Positions 16,228 to 23,536 of a stretch of 32,391 bases of DNA are shown here, in pieces. Each line of letters begins with the position of its first letter. The stretch's first letter is position 1. This stretch comes from GCA-003244245 sp035276605 (GTDB lineage: Bacteria; Actinomycetota; Actinomycetes; Mycobacteriales; Pseudonocardiaceae), in NCBI GenBank assembly GCA_035276605.1, contig DATELN010000224.1, positions 1-32,391 of the forward strand. Direction: 5' to 3'. A model generated the notes under the pieces. The model did not search any database. It worked only from the letters and a program-made list of their open reading frames with translations, and was not told where the DNA came from. Made by a program: the position numbers and the translations under genes.

Positions 16228-16514
16228 CGCTGCGCCTCCAGTTGGGCGACCCGGGCCCGGAGCGCGTCGAGCTCATCCGCGGTTCGCTGCAGCGTCCAGT
16301 CCACCTCGGACATCCGGTAGCCGCGCAGCACCTGGGAGAACCGGATGGCCCGCACGTCGTCGCCAGCGATCGGACCATCCGGCAGCCAGGTCGGGGTCGC
16401 ATCAGGCGGCAAAGCGGCCAGCTCTTCGCCTCGACCGAACACCAGCGAGGCAACGAGGAACACCACCGCAGCAACGACTATGGCGACGATCAAGTAGATC
16501 AGCACGGTACCCAC
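16224..16514 (-). CDS. membrane-anchored DivIVA-domain-like small protein (Rv1209 position)
   Basis: The product is about 96 residues. It has one N-terminal membrane helix (VLIYLIVAIVVAAVVFLVASLVF) followed by a Pro-rich linker. Then comes AIRFSQVLRGYRMSEVDWTLQR, which matches the short DivIVA-like motif of actinobacterial septum-associated proteins, and a coiled-coil C-terminus. GTG at 16514 (or 16505) is preferred; a longer frame running to 16667 would translate straight through the large inverted repeat and is rejected. It overlaps the SRPBCC start as ATGA. A role in cell-wall or septum positioning is inferred only from the motif. Confidence 0.75.
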   Translation of the reverse strand: MGTVLIYLIVAIVVAAVVFLVASLVFGRGEELAALPPDATPTWLPDGPIAGDDVRAIRFSQVLRGYRMSEVDWTLQRTADELDALRARVAQLEAQR

Positions 16515-16530
16515 GCACCCGATCGTGGCA

Positions 16531-16668
16531 GTTGGGGGCTCTTCAAGGACGGCCAACCCCCCTTGTGGCTGCCGTAAACCGCTGCCAACCCCCTTCCGTC
16601 CGGGAGGGGGTTGGCAGCGGTTAATGACCGTCTGGACCGGGGTTGGCCGTCCTTGAAGAGCCCCCAAC
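16531..16668. repeat. 138-bp nested perfect inverted repeat after gpgS
   Basis: The outer arms are 30 bp and perfect (16531-16560 with 16639-16668; the left arm begins GTTGGGGGCTCTTC). Inside, 16577-16594 pairs exactly with 16605-16622 over 18 bp around a 10-nt loop (inner arm AACCGCTGCCAACCCCCT). The right outer arm ends at the base next to the gpgS stop codon (16671-16669). The element fills almost the whole gap between gpgS and the DivIVA-like gene. It could be a strong terminator, an attenuator, or a miniature mobile element. Confidence 0.85.
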
Positions 16669-17619
16669 TCAGGCTGAGCGCGCGGCGAGCACGTCTCGCA
16701 TCGGGGGCCGGTCAGCCATCAGCACATCGGTCTCGGTAGGCAGGAAGCGGGCACCAAGCTGCACGAACTGGGTGATGCCCGCTGATGCCCCAGCCTGCAC
16801 CACGCCGCAGCGGGGCAACGCGGCGCCAAGGATCTGCCGCGACATCACGCCCAGCTCGAGCAAGGACCGGTTGCGGTGCTTGCGCACCCCCAGGTTCACC
16901 TGCGCCAGCCCGTCCAATCCGTATCGGGTGTGCGCGTCGAGCAGCAACCCGATCTCCACGCCGTATCCGGCGGCGAAGGGCACCGACTCCAGCAACTCCC
17001 GCGTCGCGGCGTACTCGCCGCCCAGTGGCTGCACCACACCGGCCAGCTCCGGCCGCAGCGCGTTGAGCAACGGCCGGGCCAGCAGCTCGGTCACCCGGCC
17101 CCCACCGGTACCGGTCTCTTGACTCTCAATCCGTAGCGGGCGCCGGTAGAAGCCCTTGACCAACTGAGTGTGCGGGCGCAGCAACACCGGCCCGAGCAGC
17201 GCCGGCACGAACCCGGCGTCGAAGTCGACCAGGTCGGAGTCGATGAACACCAACACATCGCCCGAGGTGGCAGCCAGCGAACGCCACAACACCTCACCCT
17301 TACCCGGCCACGGCGCCAGCTCGGGCAGCACATCGGTGCGCTGCACCACTCGAGCGCCGGCTTTGCCGGCCACCTCGGCGGTGCCGTCGGTGCTGCCTGA
17401 ATCCATCACCACCAGCTCATCGATCAACCCGCCGACCAGCGGGCGTAGCGCATCCACCAACGCCCCCACCGTCGCCTGCTCATTCAGCGCGGGCAGTACC
17501 ACGCTGATGCTGCGGCCCTGCTTGGCCGCGACAAGCTGCTCGGCGGTCCACGACACACGCTGCACGGTGGCCTCGGTGAACCACCGCCGGGTCTGCGGCA
17601 GCAGCGCCTGGCCCGTCAT
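16669..17619 (-). CDS. gpgS: glucosyl-3-phosphoglycerate synthase
   Basis: GpgS makes glucosyl-3-phosphoglycerate from NDP-glucose and 3-phosphoglycerate, the first step toward glucosylglycerate and methylglucose lipopolysaccharides. The 316-residue protein has ISVVLPALNEQATVG, VMDSGSTDGTAEVA, the metal-binding FIDSDL (DSD 127-129), VKGFYRRP and the GVRKHRNRSL acceptor-site motif (HRN 248-250). It matches Rv1208 (324 residues). ATG at 17619 overlaps the folP2 stop as ATGA, and a longer frame from 17736 would run through folP2. A very large stem-loop follows the stop. Confidence 0.94.
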   Translation of the reverse strand: MTGQALLPQTRRWFTEATVQRVSWTAEQLVAAKQGRSISVVLPALNEQATVGALVDALRPLVGGLIDELVVMDSGSTDGTAEVAGKAGARVVQRTDVLPELAPWPGKGEVLWRSLAATSGDVLVFIDSDLVDFDAGFVPALLGPVLLRPHTQLVKGFYRRPLRIESQETGTGGGRVTELLARPLLNALRPELAGVVQPLGGEYAATRELLESVPFAAGYGVEIGLLLDAHTRYGLDGLAQVNLGVRKHRNRSLLELGVMSRQILGAALPRCGVVQAGASAGITQFVQLGARFLPTETDVLMADRPPMRDVLAARSA

Positions 17620-18506
17620 GCCAGGCCCCGCACAGCGCGCGCGGGCGGGCGGGTGCCGGCGATCGAGGCCACCATCTCCAGCACGTGACGGGTCCGGCGC
17701 ACCTGATGGGCCCGGAAGACTCGAACGTTGGCCCACGCGGCGATGGCGGTGGCCGCGAGGGTGCCGTCGACCCGATCGTCCACCCCGACGCCCAGGGTCT
17801 CCCCGATAAAGTCTTTGTTGGACAGCGCCATGAGCACCGGCCAGCCGGTGGCGACCAGTTCGTCGCAGCGGCGCAGCAACTCCAGCCCGTGCCAGGTGTT
17901 CTTGCCGAAGTCGTGGGTGGGATCGATGAGAATGCCCTCCTTCGGCACCCCCAGTTCAACCAGGTTGCTCGCCTGAGCGGTGAGGTCTTCGATGACCTCA
18001 CGCACCACGTCGGTGTAGCGCACCCGGTGCGGCCGGGTGCGCGGCGATGCGCCCCCGGTGTGCGAGCACACCACGCCGCTTCGGTGCTCGGCCGCGACCT
18101 CGGCAAGCTGCGGATCGGCACCCGCCCACGTGTCGTTGACGATGTCGGCCCCCTCTTGCAGCGCGGCTCGCGCGACCTCGTGTCGCCAGGTGTCCACACT
18201 GATCACCAAGTCGGGATGGCGCCGGCGGACGGAGGCAATGAACGGCACCACCCGGCGTGTCTCTTCGACCACCCCGACGTCCTCACCGGGCCCAGCCTTG
18301 ACCCCACCGATGTCCACGATGTCGGCGCCTTCCTGCACAGCACGGTCCACGGCGTCCATCGCGGCCTGGTCGGAATACGTAGCCCCGCGGTCGTAGAAGG
18401 AGTCTGGGGTGCGGTTGACAATGGCCATCACTGCGGCCCGGTCGGCGGGCAGGGTCCGGGTCCCAAACCGGACCATGGGCACATCAGGGCTTGCTGCGAA
18501 GATCAT
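17616..18506 (-). CDS. folP2: dihydropteroate synthase-like protein FolP2
   Basis: This 296-residue TIM-barrel protein of the DHPS family is close to Rv1207. NRTPDSFYDRG, VDIGGVKAGPG, ISVDTWRHEVARAALQEGADIVNDTW and DPTHDFGKNTWHG mark the barrel strands. In true DHPS the second motif reads GGxSTRPG, but here it is KAGPG. The altered loop is shared by the actinobacterial FolP2 group, which is doubtful as a pABA-using enzyme, so the real role may differ. The start is uncertain: ATG at 18506 is used, ATG at 18476 is also possible, and neither has a good ribosome site. It is coupled to gpgS. Confidence 0.9.
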   Translation of the reverse strand: MIFAASPDVPMVRFGTRTLPADRAAVMAIVNRTPDSFYDRGATYSDQAAMDAVDRAVQEGADIVDIGGVKAGPGEDVGVVEETRRVVPFIASVRRRHPDLVISVDTWRHEVARAALQEGADIVNDTWAGADPQLAEVAAEHRSGVVCSHTGGASPRTRPHRVRYTDVVREVIEDLTAQASNLVELGVPKEGILIDPTHDFGKNTWHGLELLRRCDELVATGWPVLMALSNKDFIGETLGVGVDDRVDGTLAATAIAAWANVRVFRAHQVRRTRHVLEMVASIAGTRPPARAVRGLA

Positions 18507-18515
18507 TCGGGACGC

Positions 18516-19304
18516 TTAATGGGTGTCCTGCCAAGCTTGATAGGAGGCGCCGACCAGCCGGACCACTTCGTCGATCTCGTCGGTGACGTGCACCAGGGCG
18601 AGCTCCGCCTCCCGGAGTTTGCCCTGCGCGGTCACGGTGTCGGCCAGCCAGGAATACAGCCCGCTCCAGTAGTCCTGGCCGAATAGGACGACGGGGAACT
18701 TGGTGACTTTCTTGTTCTGCACCAGGGTGAGCGCCTCGAACAGCTCGTCCAGGGTGCCGAACCCGCCGGGCAGGCACACGAACGCCTGGGCATATTTGAT
18801 GAACATGGTCTTGCGGGTGAAGAAGTACCGGAAGTTGATGCCGAGATCGACCCACGGATTGAGCCCTTGCTCGAAGGGCAGCTCGATGCCCAGGCCGACG
18901 GACAGCCCGCCCGCCTCGGAGGCTCCCCGGTTCACCGCCTCCATGCTGCCCGGCCCCCCGCCGGTGATCACCGCGAAGCCAGCATCAGCGAGCGCGGCGC
19001 CCAGCGCGCGGCCAATGGCGTACTCCGGATGGTCCCGGGGCGTACGGGCTGAGCCGAACACGGTTACTGCATGCGGCAACTCGGCGAGAGCCCCGAAGCC
19101 TTCTACGAACTCGGCCTGGATGCGCAGCACCCGCCACGGATCGGTGTGCACCCAGTCGCTCGGCCCGCGGGAGTCGAGCAGTCGCTGGTCAGTGGTGGTC
19201 GGTTCGTAACGGCGCTCCCGCCGCAACACCACCGGTCCACGCTGCTTTTCCCGAGGATGCTCGTCATCCCCCCCGTTGCGGCTCAACCCCGCCCACCCAT
19301 CCAT
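18516..19304 (-). CDS. LOG-family nucleotide phosphoribohydrolase (TIGR00730)
   Basis: LOG proteins hydrolyse nucleoside 5'-monophosphates such as cytokinin precursors to base and ribose-5-phosphate. This 262-residue protein shows VFGSAR, ITGGGPGSMEAVNRGA, the nucleotide-binding PGGFGTLDELFE (PGGxGTxxE) and NKKVTKFPVVLF. A charged extension of about 75 residues precedes the domain, longer than in Rv1205. ATG at 19304 has a TAGGGT box 7 nt upstream and may be leaderless. A longer start at 19343 would lie in the repeat region and is less likely. The folP2 gene follows on the same strand after 9 bp. Confidence 0.88.
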   Translation of the reverse strand: MDGWAGLSRNGGDDEHPREKQRGPVVLRRERRYEPTTTDQRLLDSRGPSDWVHTDPWRVLRIQAEFVEGFGALAELPHAVTVFGSARTPRDHPEYAIGRALGAALADAGFAVITGGGPGSMEAVNRGASEAGGLSVGLGIELPFEQGLNPWVDLGINFRYFFTRKTMFIKYAQAFVCLPGGFGTLDELFEALTLVQNKKVTKFPVVLFGQDYWSGLYSWLADTVTAQGKLREAELALVHVTDEIDEVVRLVGASYQAWQDTH

Positions 19305-19311
19305 GGTCCCC

Positions 19312-19317
19312 ACCCTA
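19312..19317 (-). promoter_or_regulatory. -10 box, LOG gene
   Basis: Minus-strand TAGGGT lies 7 nt before ATG 19304. The surrounding ACGTAGGGTGGGG also occurs upstream of mshB (24441-24453). Confidence 0.4.
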
Positions 19318-19332
19318 CGTGCACCCCTCCGC

Positions 19333-19400
19333 CACCCCGACATTGAGCCATATCGGGCTTATCGACCTTCTTTTAGCCCAATATTTCTCCAGGTCGGGAA
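19333..19400. repeat. dispersed intergenic hairpin repeat, copy B
   Basis: The left arm (CCCGACATTGAGCCATAT) pairs imperfectly with the right arm (ATATTTCTCCAGGTCGGG), and inner CGGGCT/AGCCC pair around the loop. It aligns over its full length with copy A at 4237-4305. The right arm holds the dapE stop codon, exactly as copy A holds the stop of its minus-strand gene. A terminator role is likely. Confidence 0.7.
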
Positions 19401-20458
19401 TGCGTAAGGTAGCGGCGCAGCGCCTCCGTGCAGGCGGTGATGTGATCGATGCGGACGTGCTCGTCGCGGGTGTGCGCTTGATTGGGGTCGCCGGGGCCGT
19501 AGTTGAGGGCTGGGATTCCCAGCGCCGCGAAGCGCGAGACGTCCGTCCAGCCGTACTTGGCGACCGGGGCGATCCCGATCGCGGCCACGAACTCCTGGGC
19601 TACCGGAACTCCCAGGCCCGGTAGTGCACCGGCGGCACCGTCGGTGAACTCCAGGTCGAACCCGTCAAGCACCTCGCGGACGTGCTGCTGGGCGTCGGCC
19701 AGCGAGCGGTCCGGGGCGAACCGGAAGTTGATCTGTACTTCGCAGGCGTCGGGCACAATGTTGCCGGCTACCCCACCGGAGATGCCCACCGCCTGCAGCC
19801 CTTCCCGGTAGGTGCACCCATCGATGTCGACGCTGCGCGGGCGGTAGCCGCCCAGCCGGGCAAGCACGGGACCAGCAGCGTGGATTGCGTTGTCGCCCAG
19901 CCACGACCGGGCGCTGTGTGCCCGGCGCCCGGCGGTCCGCACAGTGACCCGCAGGGTGCCCTGGCAGCCCGCCTCGACCAGGCCGCTGGTGGGTTCAGCC
20001 AGGATCGCCAGCTGCGCGGCCAACCATTCGGGATACTCGCGCTCGACGCGGCCCAGCCCGTTACGGGCGGCCTCGATCTCCTCGCAGTCGTAGAGCACCA
20101 CGGTCAGGTCGCAGACTGGCTGGGGCACGGTGGCCGCCAGGTGCAGGATCATCGCGTCGCCCGACTTCATGTCCGACGTGCCGCAGCCATAGAGCAGATC
20201 GCCGCTGAGCCGGCTGGGCACGTTGTCAGCGATCGGCACGGTGTCCAGGTGACCGGCCAGCAGCACCCGTTGTGGGTGGCCGTGATCAGTGCGGGCCAGC
20301 ACGGTATTGCCGCAGCGCAGCAACGTCAGGTGCGGCGCCTGCGCGGCCAGCGCCGCCTGCACAGCGTCGGCCAGCACCGCCTCATCCCCCGACACGCTGG
20401 GTACGTCCACCAGCGCGGCGGTCAACGCCACCGGGTCGGCGGTGAGATCCAGGTCCAC
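19373..20458 (-). CDS. dapE: succinyl-diaminopimelate desuccinylase
   Basis: DapE releases LL-diaminopimelate from its N-succinyl form in lysine and peptidoglycan synthesis. The 361-residue M20 metallopeptidase shows LLAGHLDTVP (metal His, then Asp), CGTSDMKSGDA (bridging Asp), LYDCEEIE (catalytic Glu), LAEPTSG (metal Glu) and the C-terminal NQAHTRDEHV (metal His). GTG at 20458 gives an N-terminus LDLTADPVALTAALVDVPS that lines up with mycobacterial DapE, and a TACGGT box lies 7 nt upstream. GTG at 20467 is an alternative. It is divergent from dapD. The C-terminal codons lie in hairpin repeat copy B. Confidence 0.93.
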   Translation of the reverse strand: MDLDLTADPVALTAALVDVPSVSGDEAVLADAVQAALAAQAPHLTLLRCGNTVLARTDHGHPQRVLLAGHLDTVPIADNVPSRLSGDLLYGCGTSDMKSGDAMILHLAATVPQPVCDLTVVLYDCEEIEAARNGLGRVEREYPEWLAAQLAILAEPTSGLVEAGCQGTLRVTVRTAGRRAHSARSWLGDNAIHAAGPVLARLGGYRPRSVDIDGCTYREGLQAVGISGGVAGNIVPDACEVQINFRFAPDRSLADAQQHVREVLDGFDLEFTDGAAGALPGLGVPVAQEFVAAIGIAPVAKYGWTDVSRFAALGIPALNYGPGDPNQAHTRDEHVRIDHITACTEALRRYLTHSRPGEILG

Positions 20459-20465
20459 GGTAGTC

Positions 20466-20471
20466 ACCGTA
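20466..20471 (-). promoter_or_regulatory. -10 box, leaderless dapE
   Basis: Minus-strand TACGGT is followed by GACTACC and then the GTG at 20458, a 7-nt spacing with no Shine-Dalgarno. Confidence 0.45.
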
Positions 20472-20508
20472 TCGAGCCGGTCGATCACCTGCGCACGCTG
20501 TTGGGCGC

Positions 20509-20514
20509 TACCGT
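20509..20514 (+). promoter_or_regulatory. -10 box, leaderless dapD
   Basis: TACCGT lies 8 nt before the GTG at 20523. The stretch GGCGCTACCGTGAC matches the glgC and glgM boxes almost base for base. Confidence 0.5.
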
Positions 20515-20522
20515 GACTGGTC

Positions 20523-21494
20523 GTGGACCACACGCAGATCGACTCCGTGCACGGCCTGGGGCTGGCCACCCTGACGCACACCGGCACCGTGCTCGACACC
20601 TGGTTCCCAAATCCGACCCCGGGTCTGCCGCCCGGCCCGGCAGCGGGAACCGTGCAGGTAGCCCCGGACGAGGTACCTGAGGAGTTCGCGGCGCTGCTCG
20701 GTCCGGACCCAGCGCGTGGTGTCGAGCTGGTGGCGGTGCGCACCACCATCACCGACCTGCAGGCCCCACCATTCGACGCGCATGACGTCTACCTGCGCCT
20801 GCATCTGCTGTCGCACCGCCTGATGACCCCGCGCAGCATGAACCTTGACGGGATTTTCGACCTGCTGTCCAACGTGGTGTGGACCAACTTCGGGCCATGT
20901 CCGGTACCGGATTTCGAAGCCACCCGCCTGCGGATGCGCCAGCTTGGCCCGGTCACCGTCTACGGGGTGGACAAGTTCCCTCGGATGGTCGACTACGTGG
21001 TACCGACTGGGGTGCGCATCGGCGATGCCGACCGGGTGCGGCTGGGCGCTCACCTGGCCATCGGCACCACGGTCATGCACGAGGGGTTCGTCAACTTCAA
21101 CGCCGGCACACTGGGTACCTCGATGGTGGAGGGCCGGATCTCCGCCGGCGTCATCGTTGGCCCCGACTCGGATCTGGGTGGCAGCTCATCGATCATGGGG
21201 ACCCTCTCGGGCGGCGGAAAGGAGCAGATCTCGATCGGCCGGCGCTGCCTGGTCGGTGCCAACGCCGGCATCGGGATCTCCCTGGGCGACGACTGCGTCG
21301 TGGAAGCCGGCTTGTACGTCACTGCCGGCACCAAGGTGACGCTGCCCGACGGCGCAGTGGTGAAGGCCCGCGAGCTGTCCGGCGCCGACGGGGTGCTGTT
21401 TCGCCGTAACTCCGTCACCGGAGCGGTAGAGGCGGTGCACCGGGGAGGCGGGGCCGGCATCGAACTCAACGCCATGCTGCACTCCAACAACTGA
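20523..21494 (+). CDS. dapD: tetrahydrodipicolinate N-succinyltransferase
   Basis: DapD transfers succinyl from succinyl-CoA to tetrahydrodipicolinate in the succinylase branch of DAP synthesis. The 323-residue protein has the actinobacterial N-terminal domain (1-160) and then a left-handed beta-helix of hexapeptides: GVRIGDADRVRLGAHLAIGTTVMHEGFVNFNAG and VGANAGIGISLGDDCVVEAGLYV. MVEGRIS and SSSIMGTLSGGG form the usual active-site and trimer loops. The GTG start is preceded by a leaderless-type -10 box. It is divergent from dapE and convergent with dapC, so three DAP steps lie together. Confidence 0.94.
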   Translation: MDHTQIDSVHGLGLATLTHTGTVLDTWFPNPTPGLPPGPAAGTVQVAPDEVPEEFAALLGPDPARGVELVAVRTTITDLQAPPFDAHDVYLRLHLLSHRLMTPRSMNLDGIFDLLSNVVWTNFGPCPVPDFEATRLRMRQLGPVTVYGVDKFPRMVDYVVPTGVRIGDADRVRLGAHLAIGTTVMHEGFVNFNAGTLGTSMVEGRISAGVIVGPDSDLGGSSSIMGTLSGGGKEQISIGRRCLVGANAGIGISLGDDCVVEAGLYVTAGTKVTLPDGAVVKARELSGADGVLFRRNSVTGAVEAVHRGGGAGIELNAMLHSNN

Positions 21495-21611
21495 TCGCCT
21501 CGTGACCGCTACCGGCCACTAGGCTCGCCAGCGTGCCGCTACTCAGGACCAGCAACTCGTCACACTGGGTGAGCTGGTCCGGGCCGATCCGTCCGACCCG
21601 ACTGATGCCAC

Positions 21612-21659
21612 GCTCGTGAGTGCGTAACAGTGTTCTAACACTGTTACGCACTCACGAGC
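21612..21659. terminator. bidirectional 23-bp perfect stem-loop between dapD and dapC
   Basis: GCTCGTGAGTGCGTAACAG and the next four bases (21612-21634) pair exactly with 21637-21659, leaving only two central bases. It lies between convergent genes and overlaps the dapC stop (21654-21652), so it can end transcripts from both sides. No U-tract is present. Confidence 0.7.
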
Positions 21660-22767
21660 CGCCGTAGTTCAGCGTCGCAAGGCGCTGAACTACGGCAGCA
21701 ACCTGCTCATCGTGTGCGGTGAGTGAGACCCGGACGTGGCGAGCGCCCGCGGGGCCGTAGAACTCACCTGGCGCGACAAGCACTCCTAGCTCAGCTAGCC
21801 GGGCGACCGTGTCCCAGCACGGTTGCCCCGCGGTGCACCACAGGAACAGCCCACCCTGCGAGCGCTGTACCCGCAGCCCGGCGCGGTTCAGCGCAGGCCG
21901 CAGCTGATTTCGTCGCCGGGCGTACCGCTGCCGCTGCTGCGCGATGTGGGCGTCGTCGGATAACGCGACCACCATCGCCTGCTGCACCGGCCGAGCCACG
22001 ATCATCCCGGCGTGTCTGCGCACCGCGAGCAGCTCGGCGACCAGATCAGGGTCACCGGCTATAAAGCCGGCCCGGTACCCGGCGAGGTTGGAAGACTTGG
22101 ACAGCGAGTGCACCGCCAGCAGCCCGCGGTGGTCCCCCATGCACACCTGCGGGTGCAGTATCGAGACCGGCGACGCGTCCCAGCCTAGGGACAGGTAGCA
22201 CTCGTCGGAGGCCACCACCGCGCCAATCTGCCGGGCCTGGGCCACCGCGCCCGCCAGCACCTCGGCCGGCAGGACATCACCGGTAGGGTTACTCGGCGAG
22301 TTCAGCCACCGCAGCCGGGTAGCCGGCGGAGCCGGGGTGTCATCGGCAAGCCGGACCGGGGTGGCACCAGCCAGCCGTGCACCGACCTCGTAGGTGGGAT
22401 AGGCCAATTCGGGAAGCGCGACGAGGTCACCGGGGCCGAGCCCCAGCAACGTGGGCAGCCAAGCCACCAGCTCCTTGGAACCCACCGTCGGCAACACTGC
22501 CTCAACGGCCACACCCGACGCACCGTAGCGCCGCGCCAGAGCGTCGACCGCGGCTTGACGAAGCTCCGGTGTGCCGTGGGTAGCTGGGTAACCAGGCTGC
22601 GCCGCCGCCGACAGCAAGGCGCGGCGCACCACCTCAGGAACCGGATCCACCGGGGTACCGACCGACAGGTCGACCGCACCGCCGGGATATTCCGCGGCAC
22701 GGCGAGCTGCACCGGCGAGGCTGTCCCAGGGGAACGCGGGAAGAGCCAGGCGCGCCGCCTGAGTCAC
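21652..22767 (-). CDS. dapC: succinyldiaminopimelate transaminase DapC
   Basis: DapC transfers an amino group from glutamate to N-succinyl-2-amino-6-oxopimelate. The 371-residue fold-type I aminotransferase shows SVGTPVDPVP, PGYPATHGTPELRQA, LNSPSNPTG and VVASDECY (cofactor Asp). The PLP lysine K224 is in HSLSKSSNLAGYRAGF. It corresponds to Rv1178. The GTG at 22767 overlaps the ferredoxin stop as GTGA, so translation is coupled. Its last codons form a second perfect stem-loop (21661-21696) next to the terminator. Confidence 0.93.
   Translation of the reverse strand: MTQAARLALPAFPWDSLAGAARRAAEYPGGAVDLSVGTPVDPVPEVVRRALLSAAAQPGYPATHGTPELRQAAVDALARRYGASGVAVEAVLPTVGSKELVAWLPTLLGLGPGDLVALPELAYPTYEVGARLAGATPVRLADDTPAPPATRLRWLNSPSNPTGDVLPAEVLAGAVAQARQIGAVVASDECYLSLGWDASPVSILHPQVCMGDHRGLLAVHSLSKSSNLAGYRAGFIAGDPDLVAELLAVRRHAGMIVARPVQQAMVVALSDDAHIAQQRQRYARRRNQLRPALNRAGLRVQRSQGGLFLWCTAGQPCWDTVARLAELGVLVAPGEFYGPAGARHVRVSLTAHDEQVAAVVQRLATLNYGGS
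21661..21696. repeat. 14-bp perfect stem-loop in the dapC 3' end
   Basis: GCCGTAGTTCAGCG (21661-21674) pairs exactly with 21683-21696 around an 8-nt loop. It is directly beside the 23-bp terminator stem, so the dapC message ends in two tandem hairpins, the first within coding sequence. Confidence 0.65.
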
Positions 22768-23087
22768 TCCTCGTTCTGCGGTGGCAGGTCAGCGACCATC
22801 GGTGGGTCGTCGTTGACCGGTCCGACTTTCGACGCGCCACCGGGGGATCCCAGTTCGGTGAAGAAGTCGGCGTTGGCCTTGGTGTAGTCCTTCCACTGAT
22901 CGGGGACGTCATCCTCGTAATAGATGGCTTCTACCGGGCAGACAGGCTCACAGGCGCCGCAGTCAACGCATTCGTCGGGCTGGATGTAGAGCATCCGGCC
23001 ACCCTCGTAAATGCAATCCACGGGGCATTCTTCGATGCACGATCTGTCCATGACGTCCACGCAGGGCTCTGCGATCACGTATGTCAC
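22764..23087 (-). CDS. fdxC: 7Fe ferredoxin (3Fe-4S + 4Fe-4S)
   Basis: This 107-residue low-potential electron carrier has cysteines at 9, 17, 21, 25, 40, 43, 46 and 50. Set against Azotobacter ferredoxin I with a shift of one, C9, C17 and C50 bind the 3Fe-4S cluster. C21, C40, C43 and C46 bind the 4Fe-4S cluster, and C25 is free. The acidic tail FFTELGSPGGASKVGPVNDD is usual in mycobacterial FdxC (Rv1177). GTG at 23087 has AGGAG 8 nt upstream; longer frames to 23393 are antisense noise. It heads an operon with dapC. Confidence 0.95.
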   Translation of the reverse strand: MTYVIAEPCVDVMDRSCIEECPVDCIYEGGRMLYIQPDECVDCGACEPVCPVEAIYYEDDVPDQWKDYTKANADFFTELGSPGGASKVGPVNDDPPMVADLPPQNEE

Positions 23088-23138
23088 GGGGTATCTCCTG
23101 CTCCTCACTCGCGGTACCCGAACGGGCCGTCTACCTGC

Positions 23139-23166
23139 ACAGTATCTCCGCCCACGGAGGCGACAA
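23139..23166 (-). promoter_or_regulatory. promoter of fdxC-dapC
   Basis: On the minus strand TTGTCG (23166-23161) and TACTGT (23144-23139) are spaced by 16 bp, giving a leader of about 45 nt. The spacer contains CTCCG-CCCA-CGGAG, a small inverted repeat that could be an operator. Confidence 0.45.
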
Positions 23167-23182
23167 CCAACCACCCCACCAG

Positions 23183-23536
23183 TCACGATCGGGCCATTAC
23201 CCGGCCCAGCACCACCGCGGCCGGAAAAATGCCGCCAGCCAGCAGCAACCCTGAACGCCAGTCCACGGCAAGCAGCACGTCCCCACCCGGTCCACCGACG
23301 CCGAGTACCCCAATAACGAGAAGCCACACCGCCAGCGGCAGCGCAGCTAGCGCTCGAGGTCCGCCCAGCTGCGCCGTGCTGCGAACCAGCCATGGAGTGC
23401 TCACCGCGGCGAGCGCAATGGTGATCGGAAACGGTGCCGCACCCATTCGCAGTGGCAGGTAGAACAGCTCCACCGTAGCCAGCGCAATCGTGTCAAATAC
23501 CAGCACCACAAGAGTGGCGCGGGCCAGCAGGCTCAT
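23183..23536 (-). CDS. small four-helix membrane protein (Rv1171 position)
   Basis: This 117-residue protein has four predicted membrane helices separated by short loops. No catalytic motif is seen and the function is unknown. Its ATG overlaps the mshB stop as ATGA. This pairing with mshB is kept in M. tuberculosis (Rv1170-Rv1171), which argues for a conserved link, perhaps only co-expression. Confidence 0.8.
   Translation of the reverse strand: MSLLARATLVVLVFDTIALATVELFYLPLRMGAAPFPITIALAAVSTPWLVRSTAQLGGPRALAALPLAVWLLVIGVLGVGGPGGDVLLAVDWRSGLLLAGGIFPAAVVLGRVMARS

Noticed and set aside
16515..16667. N-terminal extension of the DivIVA-like protein through the inverted repeat
   Set aside because: The extension is encoded entirely by the nested repeat, while the membrane helix begins right after GTG 16514.
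17685..18686. Plus-strand open frame opposite folP2
   Set aside because: It is a low-complexity shadow of folP2 on the other strand with no ribosome site or family motif.
19682..20680. Plus-strand open frame opposite dapE and into dapD
   Set aside because: It is incompatible with two well-supported genes and has no domain pattern.
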